Shown here: one piece after another, positions 19,140 through 28,804 of the stretch
How the letters are laid out: every line of letters begins with the position of its first letter
Position numbering within the stretch: position 1 is the first letter of the stretch
Source of the DNA: Entomortierella parvispora
Lineage: Eukaryota; Mortierellomycota; Mortierellomycetes; Mortierellales; Mortierellaceae
Length of the DNA stretch: 64,000 nucleotides
NCBI GenBank assembly: GCA_963573315.1
Contig: OY752153.1
Coordinates: 806,001-870,000 of the forward strand
Direction of reading: 5' to 3'
Program-made: the position numbers and the translations under genes
Notes under the pieces: generated by a model
What the model was told of the DNA's origin: nothing
The model's input: the letters and a program-made list of their open reading frames with translations, nothing else
Databases searched by the model: none

Positions 19140-22100
19140 ATGGACCACAACCAACACGACCAGCAGGGTATCTACACCCTGCACCACATCGCCGAGCAAG
19201 CTGAGAACTCAGACGTTAATCCCCAAGTTGTCCTCCAGCATCTGCAAGCTACCATGCAACAGGTAGAAGTTCTGCAACAGCAGATGACTGCCATGGCCGA
19301 GGCCACATCGAGCACTTCGTCCGCCTCTGTTGTCCAAGAGGCTATCCAGACCCTCGCCGAGAACCAAACCCGCCAACAAGAATATCAACTCCAAGTCCAA
19401 GAGATCCTTGCCCAATTGGCTCAGCGTGGTCTCAACGTTCCAGTCCCGAACGCCCTCACGACCAAGTTCAAGGGTGATCCCAATGGCATGTCGCTGAACC
19501 AGTTCATGTCGCAACTCAACACCGTGTTCTCGAGACATCCTAGATCTTTCAGAACTGACGTCGACAAGATTAATCTGGCCTTACAGTCAATGGAAGGCCT
19601 TCCCGCAGAGTTCTTTGCCCCGTACGTCATCGGCCGCGCCCAAGATACCGAAGGTTACTTGTCTGACTGGGAACTCTTTGCCACCGCTCCCTTTGGTCCT
19701 CTGTATAACTTATCTGAAAAGGAGCTTGAAGCTCTTCGAGAATTCCTTGATGACAATCTGAAAAAGGGTTTTATCCGCCACTCTGAATCCCCTGCCGGGG
19801 CTCCTGTCCTCTTTGTACCCAAGAAAAACAAAGAACTCCGTATGTGTGTCGACTATCGCGCGCTGAACAAGTTGACCATCAAGAACCGCTGCCCCTTACC
19901 GCTCATTGCAGAAACCTTGGAACGCCTCCGCTCCGCCAAGATTTTTACGAAATTGGACCTGAAGGGTGCATATAATTTAATTCGTATCGCCGAAGGAGAC
20001 GAGTGGAAGACGGCGTTTAGGACACGTTATGGTCATTTCGAGTTTTTGGTCATGCCCTTTGGTCTTTGCAACGCACCCGCTACGTTCCAAGCTTTTCTCA
20101 ATGACGTCCTCCGTGAGTGCTTGGACACGGTCGTGGTCATCTATTTGGATGACATCCTAATCTACTCTCAAGACAAGGCAACTCACACCGCCGATGTACG
20201 CCGTGTCCTGCAACTCTTGTCCGATGCCCAACTTCAAGTTAACCTCGAGAAGTGCGAATTTGGCGTCGAAAAAGTCGAATTCTTAGGTTACATCATCTCA
20301 CCCGATGGTGTCTCCATGGATCCCGCCAAGGTTGAGGTGATCACCTCTTGGGCTGTCCCTACCTGCGTCCGCGACATCCAAGTCTTCCTTGGGTTTGCCA
20401 ACTTTTATCGTCGCTTTATCAAGAAGTTTTCCAAGCTGGTGGGACCAATGACGCGCTTCCTCAAGAAAGGCGTCCCGTTCAAGTGGGACTCCGCCGCCCA
20501 AACCGCTTTTGATGCCCTCAAGCTCGCGTTTAGCTCTGAACCAATGCTGGTTCACTTTGATCCTTCCCGTCCTTGTGTCTTGGAACCAGATGCTTCCAAG
20601 TTTGCCCTCGGCAATGTGTGCAGCCAGCCTGATGATGATGGTGTGCTCCATCCTGTCGCTTTCTATTCTCGTTCGCTGACGCCGCCGGAGCGCAATTATC
20701 ATATCCATGATACCGAATTATTGGCTGTCATCGAGGGTCTGGAACATTGGCGCCACTATTTTGTTTACTCTGAACACCCTGCTCTTGTCCTTACAGACCA
20801 CAAGAACCTAGAGTACTTTTCTGAGAAGCGTGCTCTGAGTGAACGCCAAATCCGCTATGCCGAACGACTGTCCAAGTTTAAGGTTGTTCTTGCCTACCGC
20901 CCTGGTGTCCACAATGGCGCCGCTGACGCTCTCTCCCGCATGTACACTCCTGAAGAGGGGGAAGGTCCAGTGCACGACGCCATCTTGCCGATGCCCATTT
21001 CGCTTAGCTCATTCACAGTCGCAGCAATTGACGAAGTACTCCGGGTTGGCAACGCTGAAGACCTTGTCAATCGTATCAAAGAAGGGTATCAAGACGATGA
21101 TACCGTCATGGAGATCTTGGATCAGTCACGCGATAATCCCGAGACCAACCCTGAGTACCGCTTCGAGGATGGAGTCCTGTTCTTCAACGGTCGGATTGTA
21201 GTCCCTGATGATAAGGCTCTGCAACGAGATATTCTCTCCACCTGTCACGACGATCCTGCTGCTGGACATGGTGGAATTGCAAAGACATTTGAACTAGTCA
21301 GCCGCACTTATCACTGGCCACGTATGAGAGACTTTGTCAAGTCTTTCGTGTTAACCTGTGACGCCTGCCAACGGAACAAGACTTCTCACCACAAGCCCTT
21401 TGGACTCCTTCAGTCTCTGCCGATCCCTGAGAGCCCTTGGTCTTCGATATCAATGGATTTTATTGTTCAACTACCTGACTCCAAAGGTTACACTGCTATC
21501 TTGGTGGTCGTGGATCGCCTCACAAAAATGGCACACTTCATTCCAACCACCGACGATGTCAACGCAAGTGACACTTTGGATCTGTTCCTGTCCCGAGTTT
21601 TTGCCTACCATGGCCTGCCAGATGACATCGTATCGGACCGAGGCTCTGTATTCACCTCTACGTTCATGCAGTCTGCGATGGAAGCGCTGGGGATCACCCA
21701 GAATCTGTCAACGGCCTATCACCCACAGACCGATGGACAGACTGAACGTACGAATGCCACTCTGGAACAATACCTCCGCTGTTTCACAAGCTACCAACAA
21801 GACGATTGGAGCAATCATTTACCCATGGCCGAGCTCTGCTACAACAATTCCGTGCAAGCAACCACAAAACAAACTCCGTTCTTTGCTCACCAAGGATACC
21901 ACCCCCGCTTCAGTGTGAAGGTCCCTCGAGTTGCAGTCAGTAGCCCCTTCGCCAAGGACCGCCTCCAGGAGTTGAAGCGTATCCAAGAAGACTTGCAGTT
22001 CCATATCAAGTCGGCACTAGAGAACCAAGAGCGCCACTACAACAAGCGCTTTACCCCTCAGCCGAACTTCGCTATAGGAGACCTCGTCATGTTGAAACGT

Positions 22101-22529
22101 AACAATATCAAGACCACCCGACCTTCAAACAAGTTGGATGTTAAGAACCTGGGTCCGTTCAAGATCACCGAAGTAGTCAACTCTCGATCGGTCCGCCTTC
22201 AGCTCCCGACCGCTATGGCCCGTCTTCATCCTGTTTTCCATGTCTCTCTTTTGGAGCCCTACCGCGCCAACACAATACCCGGTCGCGTAGCACCTCCGCC
22301 TCCTACCATCGAGATTGACGGCAATGAGGAGTTTGAAGTTGAAGAAATCTGGGACTCTAAATTCCGTGGAAAGCAACTTTGGTATTTGATCAAGTTCAAG
22401 GGTTATAAAGATCCGGAATGGCAGCCCGCAGCCAACGCTGAGAATTCACCAGAGCATGTCGCCCGTTTCCACTCTCGCTTCCCGCTCAAGCCAGGTCCAC
22501 CCCCAGTCACTCGCGGAGCTCGCTCCTAG
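19140..22529 (+). CDS. Gag-RT-RNase H-integrase-chromodomain fusion of the forward B element (protease deleted)
   Basis: 1129 residues in one frame. Residues 1-~180 match B' Gag up to the motif LSDWELFA. The frame then jumps directly to the pre-RT motif TAPFGPLYNLSEKELEAL. The capsid end, the zinc knuckle and the aspartic protease are missing, yet the frame is kept. After the join: RT with YLDD active site, RNase H (LEPDASKFALGNV), integrase finger (CDACQRN), DD-E core (MDFIVQLP, VSDRGSVFTS, DGQTERTNATL), and a chromodomain-like end (LWYLIKFKGYKDPEWQP). It could supply RT and integrase only if processed by a protease from another copy. Confidence 0.9.
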   Translation: MDHNQHDQQGIYTLHHIAEQAENSDVNPQVVLQHLQATMQQVEVLQQQMTAMAEATSSTSSASVVQEAIQTLAENQTRQQEYQLQVQEILAQLAQRGLNVPVPNALTTKFKGDPNGMSLNQFMSQLNTVFSRHPRSFRTDVDKINLALQSMEGLPAEFFAPYVIGRAQDTEGYLSDWELFATAPFGPLYNLSEKELEALREFLDDNLKKGFIRHSESPAGAPVLFVPKKNKELRMCVDYRALNKLTIKNRCPLPLIAETLERLRSAKIFTKLDLKGAYNLIRIAEGDEWKTAFRTRYGHFEFLVMPFGLCNAPATFQAFLNDVLRECLDTVVVIYLDDILIYSQDKATHTADVRRVLQLLSDAQLQVNLEKCEFGVEKVEFLGYIISPDGVSMDPAKVEVITSWAVPTCVRDIQVFLGFANFYRRFIKKFSKLVGPMTRFLKKGVPFKWDSAAQTAFDALKLAFSSEPMLVHFDPSRPCVLEPDASKFALGNVCSQPDDDGVLHPVAFYSRSLTPPERNYHIHDTELLAVIEGLEHWRHYFVYSEHPALVLTDHKNLEYFSEKRALSERQIRYAERLSKFKVVLAYRPGVHNGAADALSRMYTPEEGEGPVHDAILPMPISLSSFTVAAIDEVLRVGNAEDLVNRIKEGYQDDDTVMEILDQSRDNPETNPEYRFEDGVLFFNGRIVVPDDKALQRDILSTCHDDPAAGHGGIAKTFELVSRTYHWPRMRDFVKSFVLTCDACQRNKTSHHKPFGLLQSLPIPESPWSSISMDFIVQLPDSKGYTAILVVVDRLTKMAHFIPTTDDVNASDTLDLFLSRVFAYHGLPDDIVSDRGSVFTSTFMQSAMEALGITQNLSTAYHPQTDGQTERTNATLEQYLRCFTSYQQDDWSNHLPMAELCYNNSVQATTKQTPFFAHQGYHPRFSVKVPRVAVSSPFAKDRLQELKRIQEDLQFHIKSALENQERHYNKRFTPQPNFAIGDLVMLKRNNIKTTRPSNKLDVKNLGPFKITEVVNSRSVRLQLPTAMARLHPVFHVSLLEPYRANTIPGRVAPPPPTIEIDGNEEFEVEEIWDSKFRGKQLWYLIKFKGYKDPEWQPAANAENSPEHVARFHSRFPLKPGPPPVTRGARS

Positions 22530-22538
22530 GGGGAGGAT
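22524..22538 (+). promoter_or_regulatory. Family B polypurine tract
   Basis: Cctagggggaggat ends directly before the 3' LTR and overlaps the stop codon of the polyprotein. This is the usual place and composition for the plus-strand primer. Confidence 0.6.
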
Positions 22539-22989
22539 TGTCACGAAACGTCGCAGACTCAGATCGTACGAAGTACGCGTCTCTTGTACCTCTGGTCTAG
22601 GATCGCGAACCTAGGATCTGTATCCGCACTCATTGGCTTGTCATCTGATCTCCGACAAGTACCCCTGGCGTCCAGGTTCTGGACCTAGGGCTATAGCTAC
22701 CCTTAGTACGTATCTCTCAGCCGCACCTATCAGGACCTCCATCTCATTCTCCTTCATCTATGTTGCCATCCCGGACCCTACTCATAGGTCCGGCTTATGA
22801 TTAGTACCTGCTCGGATATGTATCCTACTCTTCCGTGTCATCTCTGACTCAACGCAGGCCTGGTCCAGGCCTTCATCACTCTCTAGTATATAAACCCCCC
22901 TGTCCTCTTGCTTTGTTCCTCAGTCTGCAATTCACAATAAACCACACCTTTCCTTCACCTTCTTGTTCCTGCCTTGTCTGACCGTGACA
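22539..22989 (+). repeat. Family B 3' LTR (B3)
   Basis: 451 bp. It shares the variants tcatctg, cgacaag and ctcattctcc with the B' LTR that follows in reverse orientation at 22990-23374. It forms the left arm of a long inverted repeat with that sequence. Confidence 0.9.
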
Positions 22990-23374
22990 CTGAGGAACAA
23001 AGCAAGAGGACAGAGGGATTTATATACTAGAGAGTGATGAAGGCCTGGACCAGGCCTGCGTTGAGTCAGAGATGACACGGAAGAGTAGGATACATATCCG
23101 AGCAGGTACTAATCATAAGCCGGACCTATGAGTAGGGTCCGGGATGGCAACATAGATGAAGGAGAATGAGATGGAGGTCCTGATAGGTGCGGCTGAGAGA
23201 TACGTACTAAGGGTAGCTATAGCCCTAGGTCCAGAACCTGGACGCCAGGGGTACTTGTCGGAGATCAGATGACAAGCCAATGAGTGCGGATACAGATCCT
23301 AGGTTCGCGATCCTAGACCAGAGGTACAAGAGACGCGTACTTCGTACGATCTGAGTCTGCGACGTTTCGTGACA
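22990..23374 (-). repeat. B' 5' LTR, outer part
   Basis: Reverse-oriented family B LTR, starting with the second CTGAG of the target duplication and ending cgtttcgtgaca. It contains the TATA region and the 5' end of the LTR. It abuts a diverged family A type LTR at 23375, into which B' inserted; the partner target duplication of B' is not found. Confidence 0.88.
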
Positions 23375-24171
23375 GATATTAATAGTGAGAGTTATTTATC
23401 TTTAGTATTCGTTTATTTTTTATCTCCTTTCAAGGCCTACCTGTATCCGTTCCCTCAAGCGATCTGCAACCGATCGACCCGTTGGACCCACTCGACAAGT
23501 CTCCCGTATTTCGACAAGCTTCCTCCAAGTTTGCCTGTCGATATCTGTCGCCTTCTCCTTCCCGATCTCGTCGCTCCGTTGGCCCTTACCAATTTACGAG
23601 GTATAACAATGTCTTGTCTCTTTTGAGTGGACTTGTACGATCTCGGCAGCCCATTCCTGAGGCCTTAACTGGCGCTTGGGAGAAACCCCATACCTTCTTT
23701 CCGCCTCCCCTTGAGTCCCTTCTGAACTCTCAGTTAGGCAGCCTTGTACCCTTTCCCAGATAAAATATCTTTGCCTTGCTTTACTGATAGATCCCATCCC
23801 GTCCCCTTGTGTTGTTATTAGTGCAGTATAGTAGCCGTCGTGCTCTTAGCCTTGTAGTCTTTGTTCTCCTGTTTGGATCCCGTTAGGACCTGCCTGCTCT
23901 TCGGTATGTGGTCCTTGGTTTTCATCCAGTTCGTTCTGCTTATCTTTTGATCCCTTTGCTGACTCCTCCTCTTCCTGTTTATATCCAGTACTATCTCCTT
24001 GAGACTGTATCTGATCATACAGCAGCGTTGTGCCTGATCCCTGTGGCCCTGAGAGCAAAGTCCCTATCAATTGTAAGCGACGAATTTAGTTAGTCATCTT
24101 TCTTTTCGTTATCAATTTCGCTTCCAGCTCCTTGCTGACCTTAGACTATACTTGCATTAGACAACATCACA
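23375..24171 (+). repeat. Diverged family A-like LTR, 5' end removed by B'
   Basis: Clearly alignable with the family A LTR from gagagttattt to the end ttagacaacatcaca, with many substitutions and small indels, so much older than A1 and A3. About 45 bp of its 5' end are missing where B' inserted. No family A internal sequence follows (atggttcgacggg comes next), so it is either a solo LTR or the 3' LTR of an element whose body is gone. Confidence 0.82.
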
Positions 24172-24450
24172 ATGGTTCGACGGGTGGCATCGACGAAGAG
24201 GTTTTTCTTTGATATCTTGTAGAGTGTCGCACCTGGAACCTTGAACCATGCGCTTCAGCTCTTTTGTCATGATCATTGAATTTGCTCAGACGACCGGATC
24301 GAGGGGCCTTGGCCAAGGTGCCGGTTTCTCTGACTTTTCCACGAAAGTCCACGACATCCTTGATGGTGTTGACTGGACAGTTAACGTAGACCGCAATTTC
24401 AGCTCTACATATTACTCAGGTTCGGAAATCTCCTTGGATCCAATCGAAGT
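24172..24450 (-). pseudogene. Possible Tc1/mariner transposase N-terminal remnant
   Basis: On the minus strand the frame reads AEIAVYVN, NTIKDVVDF and then RETGTLAKAPRSGRLSKFND before decaying. Spacing and wording resemble the helix-turn-helix region of Tc1-like transposases, in which a Thr-Gly and a Pro-Arg-Ser-Gly-Arg motif link the two DNA-binding subdomains. It is truncated by the LTR ending at 24171, and no DDE catalytic part is visible. This is recognition from memory of the family consensus, so confidence is moderate. Confidence 0.45.
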
Positions 24451-25842
24451 GTGAAGGATAGACGGCGAGGGTGTTCTTTGGAGGCACGACACAACGGATG
24501 GAGCTGTTTTTTGAAGAGCGATGGATTTCGAAGAAAGGTAGGATTGTCCGTTGGTAATTAGTAGCTTCTGCACCCTCCCTGCCGCTGCATTTAGAGGATA
24601 CGGGGAGGAGTCCCCCTCATTTGGGGTAGATCACATTGGCATGGCACAGGTGGAATAAATGACATTGACAGATTCCTCCTGGAGGCGCGTGCTTTCGCTG
24701 TTGATGGCAAGGATGGTTTTTGGTCGGGTTTCTGATCTCCTTACACGGCCCCCCTTTGGGGTTTCCGGCCACTGGAGGCAGATTGAGGATGAAAAAAAAA
24801 GGAAAAAGAGCGTTGGACGCGCGTACTTGTCCAAGAATTTTGCATTAAATCCAGAATGATAACACCTTCCTCCTGTTTCTTGGTCATCCTTCGTACAGTG
24901 GACTTAAGGACAAATTGACCTGCACCGGCGACATTAACAGACATGGGGCTTGAGATGACCTATGCCAGCGACATTAACAGCCAGTGGACCTCAGATGAAC
25001 TGTGCCAGAGACATTTACGGCCCATGGACCTCAATTAACGTAAACAAGGACAAGGACAAGGACAGGGATGCAGAGAAGGACACAGGCAAGGGCAAAGATG
25101 ATTGGCTACTGGCACCGGCCATTTAACCAGCCAGTGATGATAGTCTTCTCGTTTAGTCATTAGTCAAGGTCTCTGTCCTACTTACAGCCGCTATCTTCTC
25201 ATTCGTTAATTCCCTCCAGGATGCCAAAGATGCAACCAGAGAATAGGGACAGGGTACAAGGATAGAGTCAACTAAAGAGGCATGAACAGAGTTGCTGCTC
25301 TCCATCTCTGCTATGCATCGCGTCAAGTTCACATTATTTCGTGGCATGCATAGACACAGAAGATAGGGAAGACATGGTTTTTTACGAACTGCAGACTGAA
25401 GGACAAGACAAGAGAACAGGGGGTTACAGCATAGAGCGCAGGAGAATGCTCGTCAAGTCTGCAGTTCTGTAAGGGACATGGAACATGATTGAAGTGCCTG
25501 TCGATCGGTGTGGGTAGTGATAACGGACAGGACCATGACCTATGCGCCGGGATGGCAACAGCGAAAGCCTGGGATATGCTTTACCGTTGGGATTTGCCAT
25601 TTCAGTGTCATTGTAAAGGAGAAAAACTGAGTCTTACCAAGAAGTTTGGTGATCGAGGGGTTAAAGGGTGAAATAAAGGTAATGGTCCAGACGAGCTGTA
25701 GTTAAGAGGTTACTCACTCATGATCTCATTCTCTCACGTTACAAATCTTGCGCACAACGTTTTACTTCGCCTCCTCGTTGTAAGCAATATTTATTGGACT
25801 TCAAAAGACCGTCCATCAGTGATATCACCTCAGCACACAGTT
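24451..25842. other. Gene-free stretch with short repeats
   Basis: No convincing coding region. It holds the 40-bp tandem repeat (24919-25038), a purine-rich ggacaagg tract (25043-25095), and an inverted pair gaactgcagact / agtctgcagttc (25386-25397 and 25456-25467). The pair resembles the RNA-start and primer motifs of B-like LTRs, so this may be a decayed LTR piece. Confidence 0.5.
24919..25038 (+). repeat. Three degenerate 40-bp tandem repeats
   Basis: Units begin at 24919, 24959 and 24999 and share the pattern tgcc(g/a)gcgacattaacag, then atggacctcagatga. The period is exactly 40 bp. A shorter, weaker relative (ggcaccggccatttaacc) appears near 25112. Confidence 0.7.
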
Positions 25843-28246
25843 TTAGTTGTCAATGGCTTCCTCATTCTCGATCTTCACTGGAACAGCATCAAAAGGAGTG
25901 AAGCCGAAGATGCGTCCAATGAAAGATACCTCGCCTTCAAGTGCGGCCTTCACATTCTTGGGAATGCGGAAACCTAAGGAAATCACATAACTGCTTAGTT
26001 TCTTTGACCATATTAGAATGCCAATCACAGATAAACAATCAACTAAGAGTCCTTACCATGTCCTTCTCCTTCAAAAAGTACGTAAGCAACCGGCAAGCCT
26101 CGCTCCTTCAATGCGTTCACCATCATTTCCGCTTGGTTTGGAGGCACAACTTTATCCTCAGCACCTTGGAAGAAGGCGCAGGCGCAGGTGATCTTGTCGG
26201 CAGAATATAGGGGAGAGCGTTCAAGATACAGGTCACGCGCATCGGGGTAAGGGCCAATGAGACTTTCTGGGTAGAGGAGCTCAAATTTGTGCGTATCTTT
26301 GGCCAGAGTTTCGAGATCACCGATTCCGTAGTGGCTGACACCAGCTCTGAACACATTTGTAAAAGCCAAACATGCCAGTGTAGTGTATCCACCAGCGCTC
26401 CCTCCGACGATTGCGAGCTTGTTTCGATCAACAACTCCTCGTTCAACTAAGAAAGTGGCTGCATGGCAACAGTCGTCCACATCGACAATTCCCCATTGCG
26501 TACGAAGACGGTTGCGGAACTCGCGACCATAGCCCGTGGATCCTCCGTAGTTGACGGCAACACATGCAATTCCTCGGGAGGTGAAATAGTTGATGTTCCA
26601 GTTCAGAGTTGAGGCGTAGGCACTAGTAGGGCCTCCGTGAGATAAAACGCGGAGAGGAGGAAGAGTTCCTTCAGGAGCAGTATACTCTGCATTGGTCGGA
26701 GGGTAATAAAGAGCATAGGCATCTGGAGGTACACGCAGTGAGTATTCGAGGTTGCAATCCGAGACATGTTTGATATTATTTCTAGCTCACTTACAGAGAT
26801 CTCCTGTGGTCTTGAATGTCAGCGGCTCAGGCTTTGAAATCCAACCCTTAGGCACCTCAACGGAGCTCGATTTCATCAGAATCTCATATTGGTTGGTGCG
26901 CAGGTTATAGCTGATGCTCTGCCCGGGAAGATCGTAGCTCCCCACAGAGAGGAGTAAAACGTCATCATCCCCCTCCTTGGAAGAATACACCGACAGTATG
27001 GTCTGAAATTCGGTAGGAATATCCTTAAGAGTTCTTTCCTTGGCGTCAATAATGGCAAGATGGTCCAGGCCTATAATGGAAAGATAGAGTTCAGACGTCA
27101 GAATACAGTCGTGATATCGTTTTTCTTATTGTTTGGTTCAGCTTATAATCTTGACTAACCGTTCTTGGTGTAAATGCTCGCAATTTTGGTTGGGTCAGAC
27201 TTCAAGGGGTAAAACGATCTTGGTGCGAATGTCCAGGCGGGTCCTATTCGAGAGGTTCAGTTGTAAGAGTAAGCAGTTATGTTGCAGTTATTTGGACTAT
27301 ATTATATTTCCACACCATTAGATCTCACCTTGAAATTCGGCCTCCATGGTATCCTTGAGTACAGGTTGAGGCTTTTCACCTGCCTTGTAGGAATACAGGT
27401 TCCAGAATCCAGTCTTGTCATTCATGAAGTATAGGGTACCATCAGCAGCAAAGCGCGGTTGGTTGGTACTCTCCTCGTAAGACTTGTCTCCTCCTGCAAG
27501 GAGAGTCTGAGATGCAATGTTGATGGTGGTATCCGTGACGCTCAGGTGGTTGTAGTAGAGCTGGGTGTGATCCCAAGTCATGAACGGATGATTCCAGGAG
27601 AAGTAAGCAAACTCGGAAGGGCTTGCGGGATTGAAGCGAGCAGAAGCGTAAAAGTCAGCCCCCTCAGCGAGTATTTGAACATTTGGCTCCTGGGTGTCAA
27701 GACGAACAACGACCAAGGTGTTGATAACGGTTTGGGGAGAATCCACGGTATGGTCTTCACGAACACAGATAAGGAACCTCTCTGAAGGATGAATTTCAAT
27801 GTCGGCATATCTCCAAGCCTTGTTCTCGGGGGTCAATGGCGTCGCCTCCTTGGTAGCAATGTCAATTTTGTACAGGCGGCAATCAGAATCATTGCTGGAT
27901 ACAAGAAAAGTGTTTCCAAGCGTAAAAACACCGCCGCCATACTCATGAACGCGAGTGCGGGCAATGAATGGTGCAGGTGTAAGCTCGGAGACAACACCTT
28001 CAGCGCTGCGGGTCATAATTGTCTGGCGGCCATTGGTGGAGGCATTGATCTCGGCCCAAAAAAGCTCTCCACTGCGCTCGTTCTTGCGAAGGTTGGAGTG
28101 GGTGACAGTCGATGAAGTGATGAAATTGGTGTCGATGGGCGACTTCCATTCGCCTATTGTTTATTTGTTTTGATGAGTAGATGGATGGGTGGTGATCGAT
28201 CACATTGAACACAAGACCTACCGTAGGGGGCGACAGTTGGGGCCAT
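25843..28246 (-). CDS. S9-family serine peptidase (prolyl oligopeptidase / acylaminoacyl-peptidase type)
   Basis: A probable cytosolic peptidase acting on short peptides. Six exons: 28246-28222, 28153-27329, 27243-27160, 27070-26795, 26722-26057 and 25973-25843. All introns are GT-AG and in phase, giving 668 residues. Residues ~1-380 form a beta-propeller-like N-terminal region ([18 protein letters not shown]). The rest is an alpha/beta hydrolase with Ser about 512 in GGSAGGY, Asp about 593 in GAEDKVVPP and His about 625 in GEGHGFR. The oxyanion-side motif SHGGPTSAY is also present. There is no signal peptide, and all catalytic residues are in place. The start is the ATG in gccatggcc. It is the only intact host gene between 1 and 34.6 kb, isolated among transposon remains. 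Confidence 0.88.
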
Positions 28247-28539
28247 GGCGAAGATGAGGGTGGTATGATTCTAAAGAAAAAAGAAAGATGGAGGTATGGC
28301 ACTCCCGCGACGGAAAAGGAAACGAAAATCTGGTCGTGGGAAAAGGTCGGGCCAGGGGCTGCCAATCGGCGGCCGCTGCATTTTCCTCACGTTCTGTTTG
28401 TGCATCTCTACGGAACAACTTGGTGTGAATTTGCTTCATTTTACCTATTTATTCACACGGAATTGGTGCGCCATGTGAAATGCCTTCCACTTTGGATAAT
28501 CTGTTCCGCACACCCGTTCAATAGAATCGAGCACGGCTT

Positions 28540-28804
28540 CCGCACAATTGGAGAGTGAATTGGTGATTTACACGGGGTTTGTGCGGGAGATTTAAAAATC
28601 AAACCCTAACAAACCCTAACACCCTAAAAAAACCCTTACTGCCTCGCGGCCCATATATCGAGAACCAGGTTGGAAACCACTCTCGATATTGAAATCCTAC
28701 TAAGAAAAGTGGTGATTTTGAGTCAGGAGGAGCATCCTCAAGGCTCAGGAAGAAGCAGTTGCTGGAAAGAATTCGGTGACGTATTTCACTCTCCAATTGT
28801 GCGG
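28540..28804. repeat. 20-bp perfect inverted repeat enclosing a telomere-like tract
   Basis: Ccgcacaattggagagtgaa at 28540-28559 recurs as its reverse complement at 28785-28804. The right arm contains the end of the broken minus-strand gene (reading RTIGE-stop); the left arm reads the same RTIGE-stop on the plus strand. Between the arms, 28602-28640 holds aaccctaac, aaaccctaac, accctaaa and aaaccc, which are imperfect copies of the TTAGGG-type telomere repeat. This may be a small foldback or an inverted duplication of the gene end. Confidence 0.65.

Larger units (their letters stand above)
18341..22989 (+). mobile_element. Forward family B retrotransposon with CTGAG target duplication
   Basis: LTRs at 18341-18792 and 22539-22989 enclose a single long frame. 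The 5 bp before (18336-18340) and after (22990-22994) are both CTGAG, so this copy integrated as a unit, into the LTR of B'. The internal part is short for a Ty3 element because the end of gag and the protease are deleted. Confidence 0.92.

Noticed and set aside
18341..22989. Forward B as a fully autonomous intact retrotransposon
   Set aside because: The single long frame is misleading: zinc knuckle and protease are missing compared with B' gag-protease.
28602..28640. A true telomere or chromosome end
   Set aside because: The units are few and imperfect, and ordinary genes continue on both sides.
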